A stretch of DNA of 64,000 nt from Pseudoruegeria sp. SHC-113 (GTDB lineage: Bacteria > Pseudomonadota > Alphaproteobacteria > Rhodobacterales > Rhodobacteraceae), in the NCBI RefSeq assembly GCF_025376885.1, contig NZ_JAHUBR010000001.1:2728001-2792000 (forward strand). The letters run 5' to 3'. Under the pieces are notes generated by a model. That model ran no database searches. It had not been told where the DNA came from and was given only the letters and a program-made list of their open reading frames with translations. Shown one piece after another: positions 18,337-27,711 of the stretch. Numbering within the stretch: position 1 is the first letter of the stretch; each line of letters begins with the position of its first letter. A program made the position numbers and the translations under genes.

Positions 18337-18432
18337 ATGGACCGCATTGCGCATATCAGCCCCCTCGCCGCCCCGGCTTTTGCCGGCGCTGCCCTGCTGT
18401 CCGCGCTAGCCCTGCTCCTTAGCCGCCTCTGA
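18337..18432 (+). CDS. Leu-rich leader peptide upstream of leuA, putative attenuator
   Basis: This 31-codon ORF starts MDRIAHISPLAAPAF and ends with a run in which 7 of the last 13 codons are leucine (CTG CTG, then CTA, CTG CTC CTT and CTC, ending in TGA). CTA and CTT are rare in this GC-rich genome. The ORF ends 88 bp before leuA, the first committed enzyme of leucine synthesis. Its last codons and stop form one arm of a perfect 10-bp stem (18426-18435 with 18453-18462). An alternative stem uses 18440-18450 with 18471-18483. No Shine-Dalgarno sequence is visible; the -10 box just upstream suggests a leaderless transcript. A small membrane peptide is the alternative reading. Confidence 0.6.
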   Translation: MDRIAHISPLAAPAFAGAALLSALALLLSRL

Positions 18433-18483
18433 GCGTGCCGGTTCGGTGCGACCGCTCAGAGGATCTTTGCCGCACCCCGAACC
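18426..18483 (+). promoter_or_regulatory. Mutually exclusive hairpins of the leuA leader
   Basis: CCTCTGAGCG (18426-18435) pairs perfectly with CGCTCAGAGG (18453-18462). The intervening GGTTCGGTGCG (18440-18450) can instead pair with CGCACCCCGAACC (18471-18483), leaving a 2-nt bulge. The two structures cross and cannot form together. The left arm lies in the last codons and stop of the Leu-rich ORF, so ribosome position would choose between them. No U-tract follows, so the outcome may be translational or Rho-dependent rather than classical termination. Confidence 0.55.
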
Positions 18484-18520
18484 CCAATTTGGCTAAGCAG
18501 ACAGCACGAAAGACCTTGCC

Positions 18521-20101
18521 ATGACCATCGACAAGAGCCAGCAGGACCATGTCCTGATTTTCGACACCACCCTGCGTGACGGCGAGCAGAGCCCCGGCGC
18601 GACCATGACCCATAACGAGAAGCTGGAGATCGCCTCCCTGCTTGACGAGATGGGTGTGGACGTGATCGAAGCGGGCTTCCCCATCGCCTCTGAAGGCGAT
18701 TTCCGCGCCGTGACCGAGATCGCGCAACGCAGCAAGAACAGCGTGATCTGCGGCCTGTCGCGCGCGCAATACGGCGACATCGACCGCTGCTGGGAAGCGG
18801 TGAAACACGCCGCCCGCCCGCGCATCCACACCTTCATCGGCACATCGCCTCTGCACCGCGCCATCCCGAACCTGACGAAGGACGAAATGGCCGAGCGCAT
18901 CCACGACACCGTCAGCCACGCGCGCAACCTGTGCGACAACGTGCAGTGGTCGCCGATGGACGCCACCCGCACCGAGCATGACTACCTCTGCCGCGTGGTG
19001 GAAATCGCGATCAAGGCCGGGGCCACGACGATCAACATCCCCGACACCGTGGGCTACACCGCGCCGCGCGAAAGCGCCGATCTGATCCGGATGCTGATCG
19101 AGAAGGTGCCGGGCGCGGACGAGATCATCTTCGCCACCCATTGTCACAACGATCTGGGCATGGCGACGGCCAACGCGCTGGCCGCCGTGGAAGCGGGCGC
19201 GCGACAGATCGAATGCACGATCAACGGCCTGGGCGAGCGCGCGGGCAACACGGCGCTGGAAGAAGTGGTGATGGCGCTGAAAGTGCGCAACGACATCATG
19301 CCCTTCCGCACCGGCATCGACACCAAGAAGCTGATGCATATCTCCCGCCGCGTGGCGACGGTCTCGGGCTTTCCGGTGCAATACAACAAGGCCATCGTCG
19401 GCAAGAACGCCTTTGCCCATGAAAGCGGCATCCATCAGGATGGCATGCTGAAGAACGCCGAAACGTTTGAGATCATGCGGCCGGAGGACATCGGCCTGTC
19501 CGAAACCAACCTCGTCATGGGCAAGCACTCCGGCCGCGCCGCCCTGCGCGCCAAGCTGGCGGAGCTGGGGTTTGAACTGGCCGACAACCAGCTGAAAGAC
19601 GTTTTCGTGCGCTTCAAGGCGCTGGCGGACCGCAAGAAGGAAGTCTACGAGGACGACCTGGTTGCGCTGATGCGCGACAGCGGCTCCGATCAGGCCCATG
19701 ACCGGCTGCAGGTGAAATTCCTGCGCGTGATCTGCGGCACCGAAGCGCCGCAATCGGCAGACCTGACGCTGAGCATCGACGGGGTCGACAAGCAGATCAC
19801 CGCTCAGGGCGATGGGCCTGTGGATGCCACCTTCAACGCCGTGAAGGCGCTGTTTCCGCACACCGCCCGCCTGCAGCTCTATCAGGTGCATGCGGTGACC
19901 GAAGGCACCGATGCACAGGCCACGGTGAGCGTGCGCATGGAGGAGGACGGCAAGATCGTCCATGGCGAGGCCGCCGACACCGACACCGTGGTGGCCTCCG
20001 CCAAGGCCTATGTGAACGCGCTCAACCGGCTGCTGGTGCGGCGCGAGAAATCCAAGCCCGGCGACGATGTGAAAACCGTCTCTTACAAGGACGTCTCCTG
20101 A
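18521..20101 (+). CDS. leuA: 2-isopropylmalate synthase
   Basis: LeuA condenses acetyl-CoA with 2-oxoisovalerate, the first step specific to leucine. The 526-residue protein has the TIM-barrel signature FDTTLRDGEQSPGATM (residues 14-29), the metal-binding HCHNDLGMATANA and the downstream GNTALEEVV. The C-terminal regulatory (LeuA dimer) domain from about residue 390 normally mediates leucine feedback inhibition. It is monocistronic: a Leu-rich leader lies upstream and a strong terminator follows 31 bp after the stop. Confidence 0.97.
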   Translation: MTIDKSQQDHVLIFDTTLRDGEQSPGATMTHNEKLEIASLLDEMGVDVIEAGFPIASEGDFRAVTEIAQRSKNSVICGLSRAQYGDIDRCWEAVKHAARPRIHTFIGTSPLHRAIPNLTKDEMAERIHDTVSHARNLCDNVQWSPMDATRTEHDYLCRVVEIAIKAGATTINIPDTVGYTAPRESADLIRMLIEKVPGADEIIFATHCHNDLGMATANALAAVEAGARQIECTINGLGERAGNTALEEVVMALKVRNDIMPFRTGIDTKKLMHISRRVATVSGFPVQYNKAIVGKNAFAHESGIHQDGMLKNAETFEIMRPEDIGLSETNLVMGKHSGRAALRAKLAELGFELADNQLKDVFVRFKALADRKKEVYEDDLVALMRDSGSDQAHDRLQVKFLRVICGTEAPQSADLTLSIDGVDKQITAQGDGPVDATFNAVKALFPHTARLQLYQVHAVTEGTDAQATVSVRMEEDGKIVHGEAADTDTVVASAKAYVNALNRLLVRREKSKPGDDVKTVSYKDVS

Positions 20102-20131
20102 CGATCTTATCCAGACCCGGCCCTTCTAAGC

Positions 20132-20160
20132 GCCCCGGCCCCAGCGGCCGGGGCATTTTT
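20132..20160 (+). terminator. Rho-independent terminator of leuA
   Basis: Arms GCCCCGGCC and GGCCGGGGC form a perfect 9-bp stem with a CCAGC loop, followed by ATTTTT. Confidence 0.9.
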
Positions 20161-20356
20161 CGTTGCGTCGCGAAAAAGAGGGGGCGCTGCCCCCGCCGCC
20201 TTTCGGCGGCTCCCCCGAGATATTTGCAGAACTAAAGTGGGGCGCGGTGGATGTTGAAAAATGGAAAGGAAGCGGCGTGGATTGCTGCCGATAAGTGGCA
20301 GAAAGTCGGAAAATGGAAAGGCGGCAAAAAGGTGCCGAAGGCTACGCGCATTGGCC

Positions 20357-20380
<24 letters not shown>
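20161..20380. repeat. Intergenic region with GC-rich palindromic element and a 12-bp direct repeat
   Basis: Between the leuA terminator and mreB I see no convincing gene. At 20181-20236 two nested palindromes (GGGGGC-GCT-GCCCCC and CCGCC-TTTC-GGCGG) are followed by CTCCCCCGAGATATTTGCA, which I recognise as a recurrent intergenic motif of Rhodobacteraceae. Further on, AAAATGGAAAGG occurs twice in the same orientation, at 20257-20268 and 20310-20321, about 120 and 70 bp before the candidate mreB promoter. Confidence 0.45.
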
Positions 20381-21492
<1,112 letters not shown>

Positions 21493-21520
21493 CGGGCGCA
21501 GGCCGCCCCCGGGAGAGACG

Positions 21521-22465
21521 GTGGCATACGAGCGGAACACCAACACGGAATACTTCAACCCGATCCGGCGCATCCTGATCGGGGTTCTGCTGTTGCTGCT
21601 GCTCGGGATCTTCCTTGTCTGGCGGATCGACAGCCCGCGGGTGGAGCGTTTCCGCGCCCAGATCACCGACCAGATCGTGCCGAGCTTCGACTGGGCGCTG
21701 GCCCCGTTCACTTTCGTGGGCAATGTGTTCAACGATTTCCAGTCCTATCAGCGGATCTACGAACAGAACCAGGAGCTCAAGCGCGAGTTGCAACAGATGA
21801 AGGCCTGGAAAGAGGCCGCGCTGCAGCTGGAGCAGAAGAACGCCAAGCTGCTGGATCTCAACAACGTGCGGCTCGACCCGAAGCTAACCTTCGTCACCGG
21901 CGTGGTGTTGGCGGATTCGGGCAGCCCCTTCCGGCAGTCGGTGCTGGTGAACGTGGGCGAGCGCGACGGCATTCAGGACGGCTGGGCGACGATGGACGGC
22001 ATCGGCCTTGTGGGCCGGGTCTCGGGCGTCGGGCGCTCCACGGCGCGGGTGATCCTGCTCACCGATTCCAACAGCCGTATCCCGGTGACGATCCAGCCCT
22101 CGGGCCAGAAGGCGATGCTGGCAGGCGACAACACCGCCCTGCCCCCGATCGATTTCATCGAAAGCCCCGAGCTGGTGCGCCCCGGTGACCGGGTTGTGTC
22201 TTCGGGCGACGGCGGGGTGTTCCCGGCAGGCCTCCTTGTGGGCCATGTGGCGCAAGGCTCCGACCGCCGCCTGCGGGTGCGGCTGGCCGCCGACTACGAG
22301 CGGCTCGAATTCCTGCGCGTACTGCGCAGCCGGGTGGTGGAGCCGCTGACCGACCCCGGCCACCTGCTGGCCCCGGCCTTCCCGCCGACGGGCCCGGCAA
22401 CACCTGCGGAGGCCGCGGAAGGCAGCGCCGAAGCGGGCGCGGGTGAGGCGGCCGAGAATGGTTGA
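21521..22465 (+). CDS. mreC: Rod shape-determining protein MreC
   Basis: MreC is the bitopic periplasmic scaffold that links MreB to PBP2-RodA. The 314-residue protein has one N-terminal membrane helix (ILIGVLLLLLLGIFLVWRI, about residues 19-37). A coiled coil follows (about 80-110, rich in Q/K/E/L), then the beta-barrel domain with VLVNVGERDGIQDGW and LTDSNSRIPVTIQ. The C-terminus is an Ala/Glu/Gly-rich low-complexity tail. I take the GTG at 21521, preceded by a purine-rich GGGAGAG. It overlaps mreD by 8 bp. Confidence 0.95.
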   Translation: MAYERNTNTEYFNPIRRILIGVLLLLLLGIFLVWRIDSPRVERFRAQITDQIVPSFDWALAPFTFVGNVFNDFQSYQRIYEQNQELKRELQQMKAWKEAALQLEQKNAKLLDLNNVRLDPKLTFVTGVVLADSGSPFRQSVLVNVGERDGIQDGWATMDGIGLVGRVSGVGRSTARVILLTDSNSRIPVTIQPSGQKAMLAGDNTALPPIDFIESPELVRPGDRVVSSGDGGVFPAGLLVGHVAQGSDRRLRVRLAADYERLEFLRVLRSRVVEPLTDPGHLLAPAFPPTGPATPAEAAEGSAEAGAGEAAENG

Positions 22466-22997
22466 TCCGATCCTGTCGAGCCGTCTGGCCTACCGGCTGC
22501 TCTATGTCGGGCTGGCCACGCTGATCCTTTTCCTGCAGCTTGTGCCGCTGCAGACCGTCCCGCGCGGCTGGGCGGCGCCGGATTTCCTCGTGGGCCTGAC
22601 CTTTGCCTGGGTGCTGCGGCGGCCCGACTACGTGCCCGCCCTGCTGATCGCCGGGGTCGCCCTCACGGCGGACCTTCTGTTGCAGCGCCCGCCGGGGCTG
22701 CATGCGGCGCTGGTGCTGATCGGGGCTGAGTTTCTGCGCAGCCGGATGGTGCTGAACCGAGATCTGCCCTTTCTGGTGGAATGGGCGCTGGTTGCGGCGG
22801 TGGTGCTGGGGCTCGCGCTGGCCGAACGGCTGGTTCTTGCCGGTCTCTTCGTGCCCACCCCCCGCCTTGGCTTGACCTTCATCCAGGCGCTCACCACCAT
22901 TGCGGCCTATCCGTTGGCCGTGCTGGCCAGCACCCATCTTCTGGGCATCCGCAAACTGGCGCGCGGCGACGTGGATTCGAAAGGCAGGCTGGTATGA
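22458..22997 (+). CDS. mreD: Rod shape-determining protein MreD
   Basis: The 179-residue integral membrane protein has about five hydrophobic segments and starts MVDPILSSRLAYRLLYVGLA. The segment PRGWAAPDFLVGLTFAWVLRRPDYVP matches the MreD family. MreD is part of the elongasome, stabilising MreC and its interaction with PBP2. It overlaps mreC by 8 bp and the next gene by 4 bp (ATGA), so translation is coupled along the operon. Confidence 0.93.
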   Translation: MVDPILSSRLAYRLLYVGLATLILFLQLVPLQTVPRGWAAPDFLVGLTFAWVLRRPDYVPALLIAGVALTADLLLQRPPGLHAALVLIGAEFLRSRMVLNRDLPFLVEWALVAAVVLGLALAERLVLAGLFVPTPRLGLTFIQALTTIAAYPLAVLASTHLLGIRKLARGDVDSKGRLV

Positions 22998-24937
22998 AGC
23001 GCTCCCCCAAGGACACCGCCGAAAGCACGCGCCGGATCTCGCGGCGCGGCCTGCTGGTGGGCGGCATCCAGCTGGCCTTCATCGGCGTGCTCGGCATGCG
23101 GATGCGCCAGCTTCAGGTGAAGGAGGCCGACCAGTACCGCCTTCTGGCCGAGGAAAACCGCATCAACATCCGCCTGCTGCCGCCGCCGCGCGGGCTGATC
23201 CATGATCGCAACGGCATCACCGTGGCCGACAACACCCAGAACTACCGCATCGTCATGGTCCGCGAGGATGCCGGCGACGTGGACGAGGTGATCGCGCGGC
23301 TGCAGCAGCTTGTCTATCTGGAACCGGCCGATCTGGAGCGCGCCCGCAAGGAGATCAAGCGCCGCAGCCCCTTCGTGCCGGTGACGGTCACCGACCGCAT
23401 CAGCTGGGACGAGCTGTCCCGCGTCGCCGTCAACAGCCCCGCCCTGCCGGGGATCACGCCGGAAGTCGGGCTGTCGCGCTATTACCCGCAGTATGGCGAT
23501 TACGCTCATATCGTGGGTTACGTGGGCCCGGTTTCCGATTACGACCTGAGCAAGATCGACGATCAGGATCCGCTTCTTCAGATCCCGAAATTCCAGATCG
23601 GCAAGACGGGCATCGAAACCAAGATGGAGAAGGCCCTGCGCGGCAGCGCAGGCGCGAAGCAGATCGAGGTCAATGCCGTAGGCCGCGTGATGCGCGAGTT
23701 GGGCCGCCGCGAGGGCGATCCGGGCGAGAACCTGCGCCTGACCATCGACAGCAAGCTGCAGAACTACGTGCAGGCCAGACTGGGCGAGGAAAGCGCCACG
23801 GCCGTGGTGCTCGACACCCGCACCGGCGACATCCTCGCGGCGGGCTCCACGCCGAGCTTTGACCCCAACAAGTTCGTGCGCGGGATCTCTGTGAAGGACT
23901 ACTCGGAGCTGACCGGGAACAAGTACCGCCCGCTGGCCAACAAATCCGTGCAGGGCACCTATCCGCCAGGCTCCACCTTCAAGATGGTGGTGGCGCTTGC
24001 CGCGCTGGAAGCCGGGGCGGTGACGGCGCAGGACACCGTCTATTGCCCGGGCTACATGGAGCTGGGAGATCGCCGCTTCCACTGCTGGAAGCGCGGCGGC
24101 CATGGCCATGTGAACCTCAACGCCTCGCTCGAACAATCCTGCGATGTTTACTACTACGATCTGTCCCTGCGCATCGGCGTCGACAAGATCGCCGAGATGG
24201 CGCGCAAGCTGGGGCTGGGCGAGCGCTTCGATGTGGAGATGTCGGCGGTGGCGGAGGGGCTGATCCCCACCCGCGCGTGGAAGCAGGAGGTCCGGGGGCA
24301 GTCCTGGCTCAAGGGCGACACGCTCAACGCCTCCATCGGGCAAGGCTTCGTGCTGGCCTCGCCGCTGCAACTGGCGGTGATGACAGCGCGGCTGGCCACC
24401 GGCAAAGAGGTGGTGCCGCGCCTGATCAAATCGGTGAACGACGTTGAGCAGCCCGTGCTGGGCGGCGCGGATCTGGGCTTTAACAAGGCCTTCCTGCGCG
24501 AGGTGCAGGAGGGGATGTACAACGTCTCCAACAGCCGCCGGGGCACCGCCTATTCGATGCGCATCGTCGAGGATGCCTTCCGCATGGCCGGCAAGACGGG
24601 CACCAGCCAAGTGCGCAACATTACCGCCGCCGAGCGCGCGCGCGGCGTTGTCTCCAACGCCGATCTGCCGTGGGAGCGGCGCGACCATGCGCTCTATGTG
24701 AGCTATGCGCCCTACGATGATCCGCGCATCGCTGTGAGCGTGGTCGTCGAACACGGCGGCGGCGGCTCCACGGCGGCGGCCCCGGTGGCGCGCGACATCG
24801 TTCTGCAGGCGCTCTACGGCGGCACGCCACCGCTGTCGGCCTACCCCGAAAAGGATCGCGGCCGTATCGAGAGCCAGCAGGACAAGATGGAGCTGCGCGA
24901 TTTCGACAGCTTCGGCGAGGGCCAGACCCGCGCATGA
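22994..24937 (+). CDS. mrdA: Penicillin-binding protein 2 (peptidoglycan transpeptidase)
   Basis: PBP2 is the class B transpeptidase of the elongasome. The 647-residue protein has a cytosolic Arg-rich start and one membrane anchor (RRGLLVGGIQLAFIGVLGM). A PBP dimer/pedestal domain follows, with RGLIHDRNGITVADN, and then the penicillin-binding domain. The three active-site motifs are visible: PPGSTFKM with Ser327 and Lys330, QSCD with Ser382, and KTGTS at 534-538. It overlaps both mreD and rodA by ATGA. A long antisense open frame across this gene is a shadow. Confidence 0.97.
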   Translation: MKRSPKDTAESTRRISRRGLLVGGIQLAFIGVLGMRMRQLQVKEADQYRLLAEENRINIRLLPPPRGLIHDRNGITVADNTQNYRIVMVREDAGDVDEVIARLQQLVYLEPADLERARKEIKRRSPFVPVTVTDRISWDELSRVAVNSPALPGITPEVGLSRYYPQYGDYAHIVGYVGPVSDYDLSKIDDQDPLLQIPKFQIGKTGIETKMEKALRGSAGAKQIEVNAVGRVMRELGRREGDPGENLRLTIDSKLQNYVQARLGEESATAVVLDTRTGDILAAGSTPSFDPNKFVRGISVKDYSELTGNKYRPLANKSVQGTYPPGSTFKMVVALAALEAGAVTAQDTVYCPGYMELGDRRFHCWKRGGHGHVNLNASLEQSCDVYYYDLSLRIGVDKIAEMARKLGLGERFDVEMSAVAEGLIPTRAWKQEVRGQSWLKGDTLNASIGQGFVLASPLQLAVMTARLATGKEVVPRLIKSVNDVEQPVLGGADLGFNKAFLREVQEGMYNVSNSRRGTAYSMRIVEDAFRMAGKTGTSQVRNITAAERARGVVSNADLPWERRDHALYVSYAPYDDPRIAVSVVVEHGGGGSTAAAPVARDIVLQALYGGTPPLSAYPEKDRGRIESQQDKMELRDFDSFGEGQTRA

Positions 24938-26073
24938 GCTATCTTGAGTATAACGTCAAAACGGTGCCCACGGGCCTGAAGAAGGTGCTCTACCTGAACT
25001 GGCCCGTGGTGCTCTTGTTGGCGGCGGTCTGCTCGGTGGGCTTCCTGATGCTCTACTCGGTGGCGGGCGGCACGCTTTCGGTCTGGGCGGAGCCTCAGAT
25101 GAAGCGCTTCGGGCTTGGGTTGGCGGTGATGTTCTTCATCGCCATGGTGCCGATCTGGTTCTGGCGCAACATGGCGGGGCTGGCTTACGGCCTGTCGGTC
25201 TTGCTGCTCTTGTACGTGGAGTTCTTTGGCTCCGTCGGCATGGGGGCCCAGCGCTGGATCAATCTTGGCTTCATGCGGCTACAGCCGTCTGAGCTGATGA
25301 AGATCACGCTGGTGATGCTGCTGGCCGCCTATTACGACTGGCTCGACATCAAGAAGGTCTCCCGCCCGCTCTACGTGGCGATCCCTGTGGTGCTGATCCT
25401 GCTGCCCACCGCGCTGGTACTGCGCCAGCCGGATCTCGGCACCTCCGTGCTGCTGCTCGTCGGCGGGGCAACGGTGATGTTCCTGGCCGGTGTCAGCTGG
25501 TACTACTTCGGCGCGGTGCTGGCCCTCGTGGTGGGCATCGTGACAGCCGTGTTCCAGTTCCGCGGCACGCCCTACCAGCTTCTGAAGGATTACCAGTACC
25601 GCCGGATCGACACCTTCCTCGATCCCTCAAGCGACCCTCTGGGCGCGGGCTATCACATCACTCAATCCAAGATTGCGCTGGGATCAGGCGGCTGGACGGG
25701 GCGCGGCTTCATGCAAGGCACGCAAAGCCGGCTGAACTTCCTGCCCGAGAAACACACCGATTTCATCTTCACCACGCTGGCCGAGGAATTTGGCTTTGTC
25801 GGCGGAGTGACGCTTCTGGTGCTCTACACGCTGATCCTGCTGTTCTGCGTGGCCTCCGCGATCTCCAACCGGGATCGCTTCGCCTCCCTGCTGACACTTG
25901 GCATCGCGACGACCTTCTTCCTCTTCTTCGCGGTGAATATGTCCATGGTGATGGGGCTTGCGCCCGTGGTGGGCGTGCCGCTGCCGCTGGTGTCTTATGG
26001 CGGCTCGGCGATGCTGGTACTGCTGGCGGCTTTCGGGCTTGTGCAAAGCGCCCATGTGCACCGGCCGCGATGA
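24934..26073 (+). CDS. rodA: Peptidoglycan glycosyltransferase RodA
   Basis: RodA is the SEDS-family polymerase that works with PBP2. The 379-residue protein is polytopic with about ten membrane segments. SEDS signatures are GAQRWINLGFMRLQPSELMK, LRQPDLGTSVLLL, the long loop LDPSSDPLGAGYHITQSKIALGSGG (split here only by reading), LPEKHTDFIFTTLAEEFGF and VGVPLPLVSYGGSAML. The catalytic Asp of the family lies in the EKHTDFIF region. It closes the mre operon; a small TGAGGC/GCCTCA hairpin overlaps its stop codon. Confidence 0.96.
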   Translation: MSYLEYNVKTVPTGLKKVLYLNWPVVLLLAAVCSVGFLMLYSVAGGTLSVWAEPQMKRFGLGLAVMFFIAMVPIWFWRNMAGLAYGLSVLLLLYVEFFGSVGMGAQRWINLGFMRLQPSELMKITLVMLLAAYYDWLDIKKVSRPLYVAIPVVLILLPTALVLRQPDLGTSVLLLVGGATVMFLAGVSWYYFGAVLALVVGIVTAVFQFRGTPYQLLKDYQYRRIDTFLDPSSDPLGAGYHITQSKIALGSGGWTGRGFMQGTQSRLNFLPEKHTDFIFTTLAEEFGFVGGVTLLVLYTLILLFCVASAISNRDRFASLLTLGIATTFFLFFAVNMSMVMGLAPVVGVPLPLVSYGGSAMLVLLAAFGLVQSAHVHRPR

Positions 26074-26203
26074 GGCTGCAAGCGCCTCAGTCAACACAAT
26101 CAACCTAAGTTGAGCCACATTTCGCCGGAGCCGGGAGGCAGGGCTGGGCAAGGCACGCCCCCCTTGCTAAGCGTGGGGCACCTCAAGCCAAGGAGCCCTG
26201 CCG

Positions 26204-26614
26204 ATGTCCGTATTCCACTTTGCTTGCAACGTCACCGATCTGGACGAGGCCCGCGCCTTCTATGGCGGCCTGCTGGGCTGCGAAGAGGGGCGCAGCACCG
26301 AGACATGGGTGGATTTCGATTTCTTCGGGCACCAGCTCTCGCTGCATCTGGGCCAGCCCTTCGCCACCGCCAACACCGGTCATGTGGGCGAGCACCTCGT
26401 GGCGATACCGCATTTCGGCGTGGTGCTGGACAAGCCCGCGTGGGACGCGCTGGCCGAAAAACTCACCAAGGCGGGCGTGGCCTTTGAACTGGCCCCGGTC
26501 ACGCGCTTTGCAGGCGAGCCGGGCGAGCAGAGCACCATGTTCTTCCGCGATCCTTCCGGCAATCCGATCGAGATCAAGGGCTTCGCCGCGAGCGCCGGGC
26601 TCTTCGCGCGATGA
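26204..26614 (+). CDS. VOC-family (glyoxalase/dioxygenase-like) protein
   Basis: The 136-residue protein starts MSVFHFACNVTDLDEARAFYGG and ends its second module with FFRDPSGNPIEIKGF. Both are typical of the vicinal-oxygen-chelate fold, with metal ligands expected at His5 and at the Glu in NPIEIK. The fold supports glyoxalases, isomerases and ring-cleaving dioxygenases; the substrate here is unknown. Its stop overlaps the start of the following hydroxyacid dehydrogenase (ATGA), so the two are probably co-translated and may share a pathway. Confidence 0.85.
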   Translation: MSVFHFACNVTDLDEARAFYGGLLGCEEGRSTETWVDFDFFGHQLSLHLGQPFATANTGHVGEHLVAIPHFGVVLDKPAWDALAEKLTKAGVAFELAPVTRFAGEPGEQSTMFFRDPSGNPIEIKGFAASAGLFAR

Positions 26615-27543
26615 TCAACGTGCTTTTCTCCGCCGGTGACGAGCGCTGGCCCGCCTATGCCGAGGCCCTGCCCGCCGCCTTTGCCGCTAAGGGGCTCAAG
26701 GTGAACTTGCACCGGGACCAGAGCAATCCGGCGGCGGTGGACTATCTTGTCCATGCACCCAACGGCACGGTCAGCGATTTTGCGCCCTTCGTGAACGCCA
26801 AGGCCGTGCTGAACCTCTGGGCCGGGGTGGAGAAGATCGTCGGCAACCCGACGCTCACCCAGCCGCTCACGCGTATGGTGGATGCGGGCTTGCAGGAGGG
26901 CATGGTGGAATGGGTCACCGGCCATGTACTGCGCTACCATCTGGGGATGGATCGCCAGATCATCGATCAGCGCCCGGTCTGGGAGCCCGTGGTGCCGCCG
27001 CTGGCGCGCAACCGCAGGGTGGTGCTGCTCGGGCTGGGCGAGCTTGGCACGGCCTGCGCGCAGGCGCTTGCGGCGCTGAACTTTCAGGTGATTGGCTGGA
27101 GCCGCCGCGCAAAGGACGTGCCGGGCGTCACCTGCCTGTCAGGCACGGAAGGGTTGAAGGCGGCGCTTACGCAGGCCGAGATCTGCGTGCTGTTGCTGCC
27201 CCAGACCCCGGCGACGGAGAATCTGCTCAACGCCGAAACACTCGCGCTGATGCCGCGCGGCGCTTTCCTGCTCAATCCCGGGCGCGGGCCTCTGATCGAG
27301 GATGCAGCCCTTCTGGCGGCGCTCGACAGCGGCCAGATCGCCCATGCCACGCTCGATGTCTTCCGGGTGGAGCCCCTGCCCGCCGATGATCCCTATTGGG
27401 CGCACCCCAAGGTGACGGTCACGCCGCATATCGCCTCGGAAACCCGCGCCGAGACGGCCTCGGAGGTGATCGCCGAGAACATCCGACGCGGCGAGGCGGG
27501 CGAGCCGTTCCTCTACGTGGTGGATCGCAGCGCCGGGTATTGA
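26611..27543 (+). CDS. ghrA: D-isomer-specific 2-hydroxyacid dehydrogenase, glyoxylate/hydroxypyruvate reductase A-like
   Basis: The 310-residue protein has the GhrA layout. An N-terminal substrate domain contains VLNLWAGVEKIVGN. The NAD(P) loop VLLGLGELGTACAQAL is followed by WSRRAK, whose Arg residues after the loop favour NADPH. LNPGRGPLIED and the catalytic Arg/Glu/His set (with His in TPHIASETRAET) complete the active site. It likely reduces glyoxylate or hydroxypyruvate to the D-hydroxy acid. It is coupled to the VOC gene upstream and converges on the SseB-like gene. Confidence 0.85.
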   Translation: MINVLFSAGDERWPAYAEALPAAFAAKGLKVNLHRDQSNPAAVDYLVHAPNGTVSDFAPFVNAKAVLNLWAGVEKIVGNPTLTQPLTRMVDAGLQEGMVEWVTGHVLRYHLGMDRQIIDQRPVWEPVVPPLARNRRVVLLGLGELGTACAQALAALNFQVIGWSRRAKDVPGVTCLSGTEGLKAALTQAEICVLLLPQTPATENLLNAETLALMPRGAFLLNPGRGPLIEDAALLAALDSGQIAHATLDVFRVEPLPADDPYWAHPKVTVTPHIASETRAETASEVIAENIRRGEAGEPFLYVVDRSAGY

Positions 27544-27575
27544 AGGCCCGGAACAAGGCCGCAGGCCGCCGGGCC

Positions 27576-27605
27576 AGCGGCGGACCGTCCCGGCGGTCTG
27601 CCGCT
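27576..27605. terminator. Hairpin between convergent ghrA-like and sseB-like genes
   Basis: AGCGGCGGACCG (27576-27587) pairs with CGGTCTGCCGCT (27594-27605), 12 bp with one wobble and a 6-nt loop. No T-run follows. The remaining 100 bp up to the next stop hold no gene that I recognise. Confidence 0.45.
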
Positions 27606-27711
27606 TTGGCAGGGCAAGCGCTACATTCGAAGCTTCTGCGGATTTGGCACGATAAAGGGCCCAGCACAGGCCGAACAGCGGCAGCCCACGGTCCTCCGCC
27701 GGTCCGGCTCG

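Noticed and set aside
22907-24754. 615-codon minus-strand frame across mrdA
   Set aside because: Antisense to PBP2 with all three active-site motifs.
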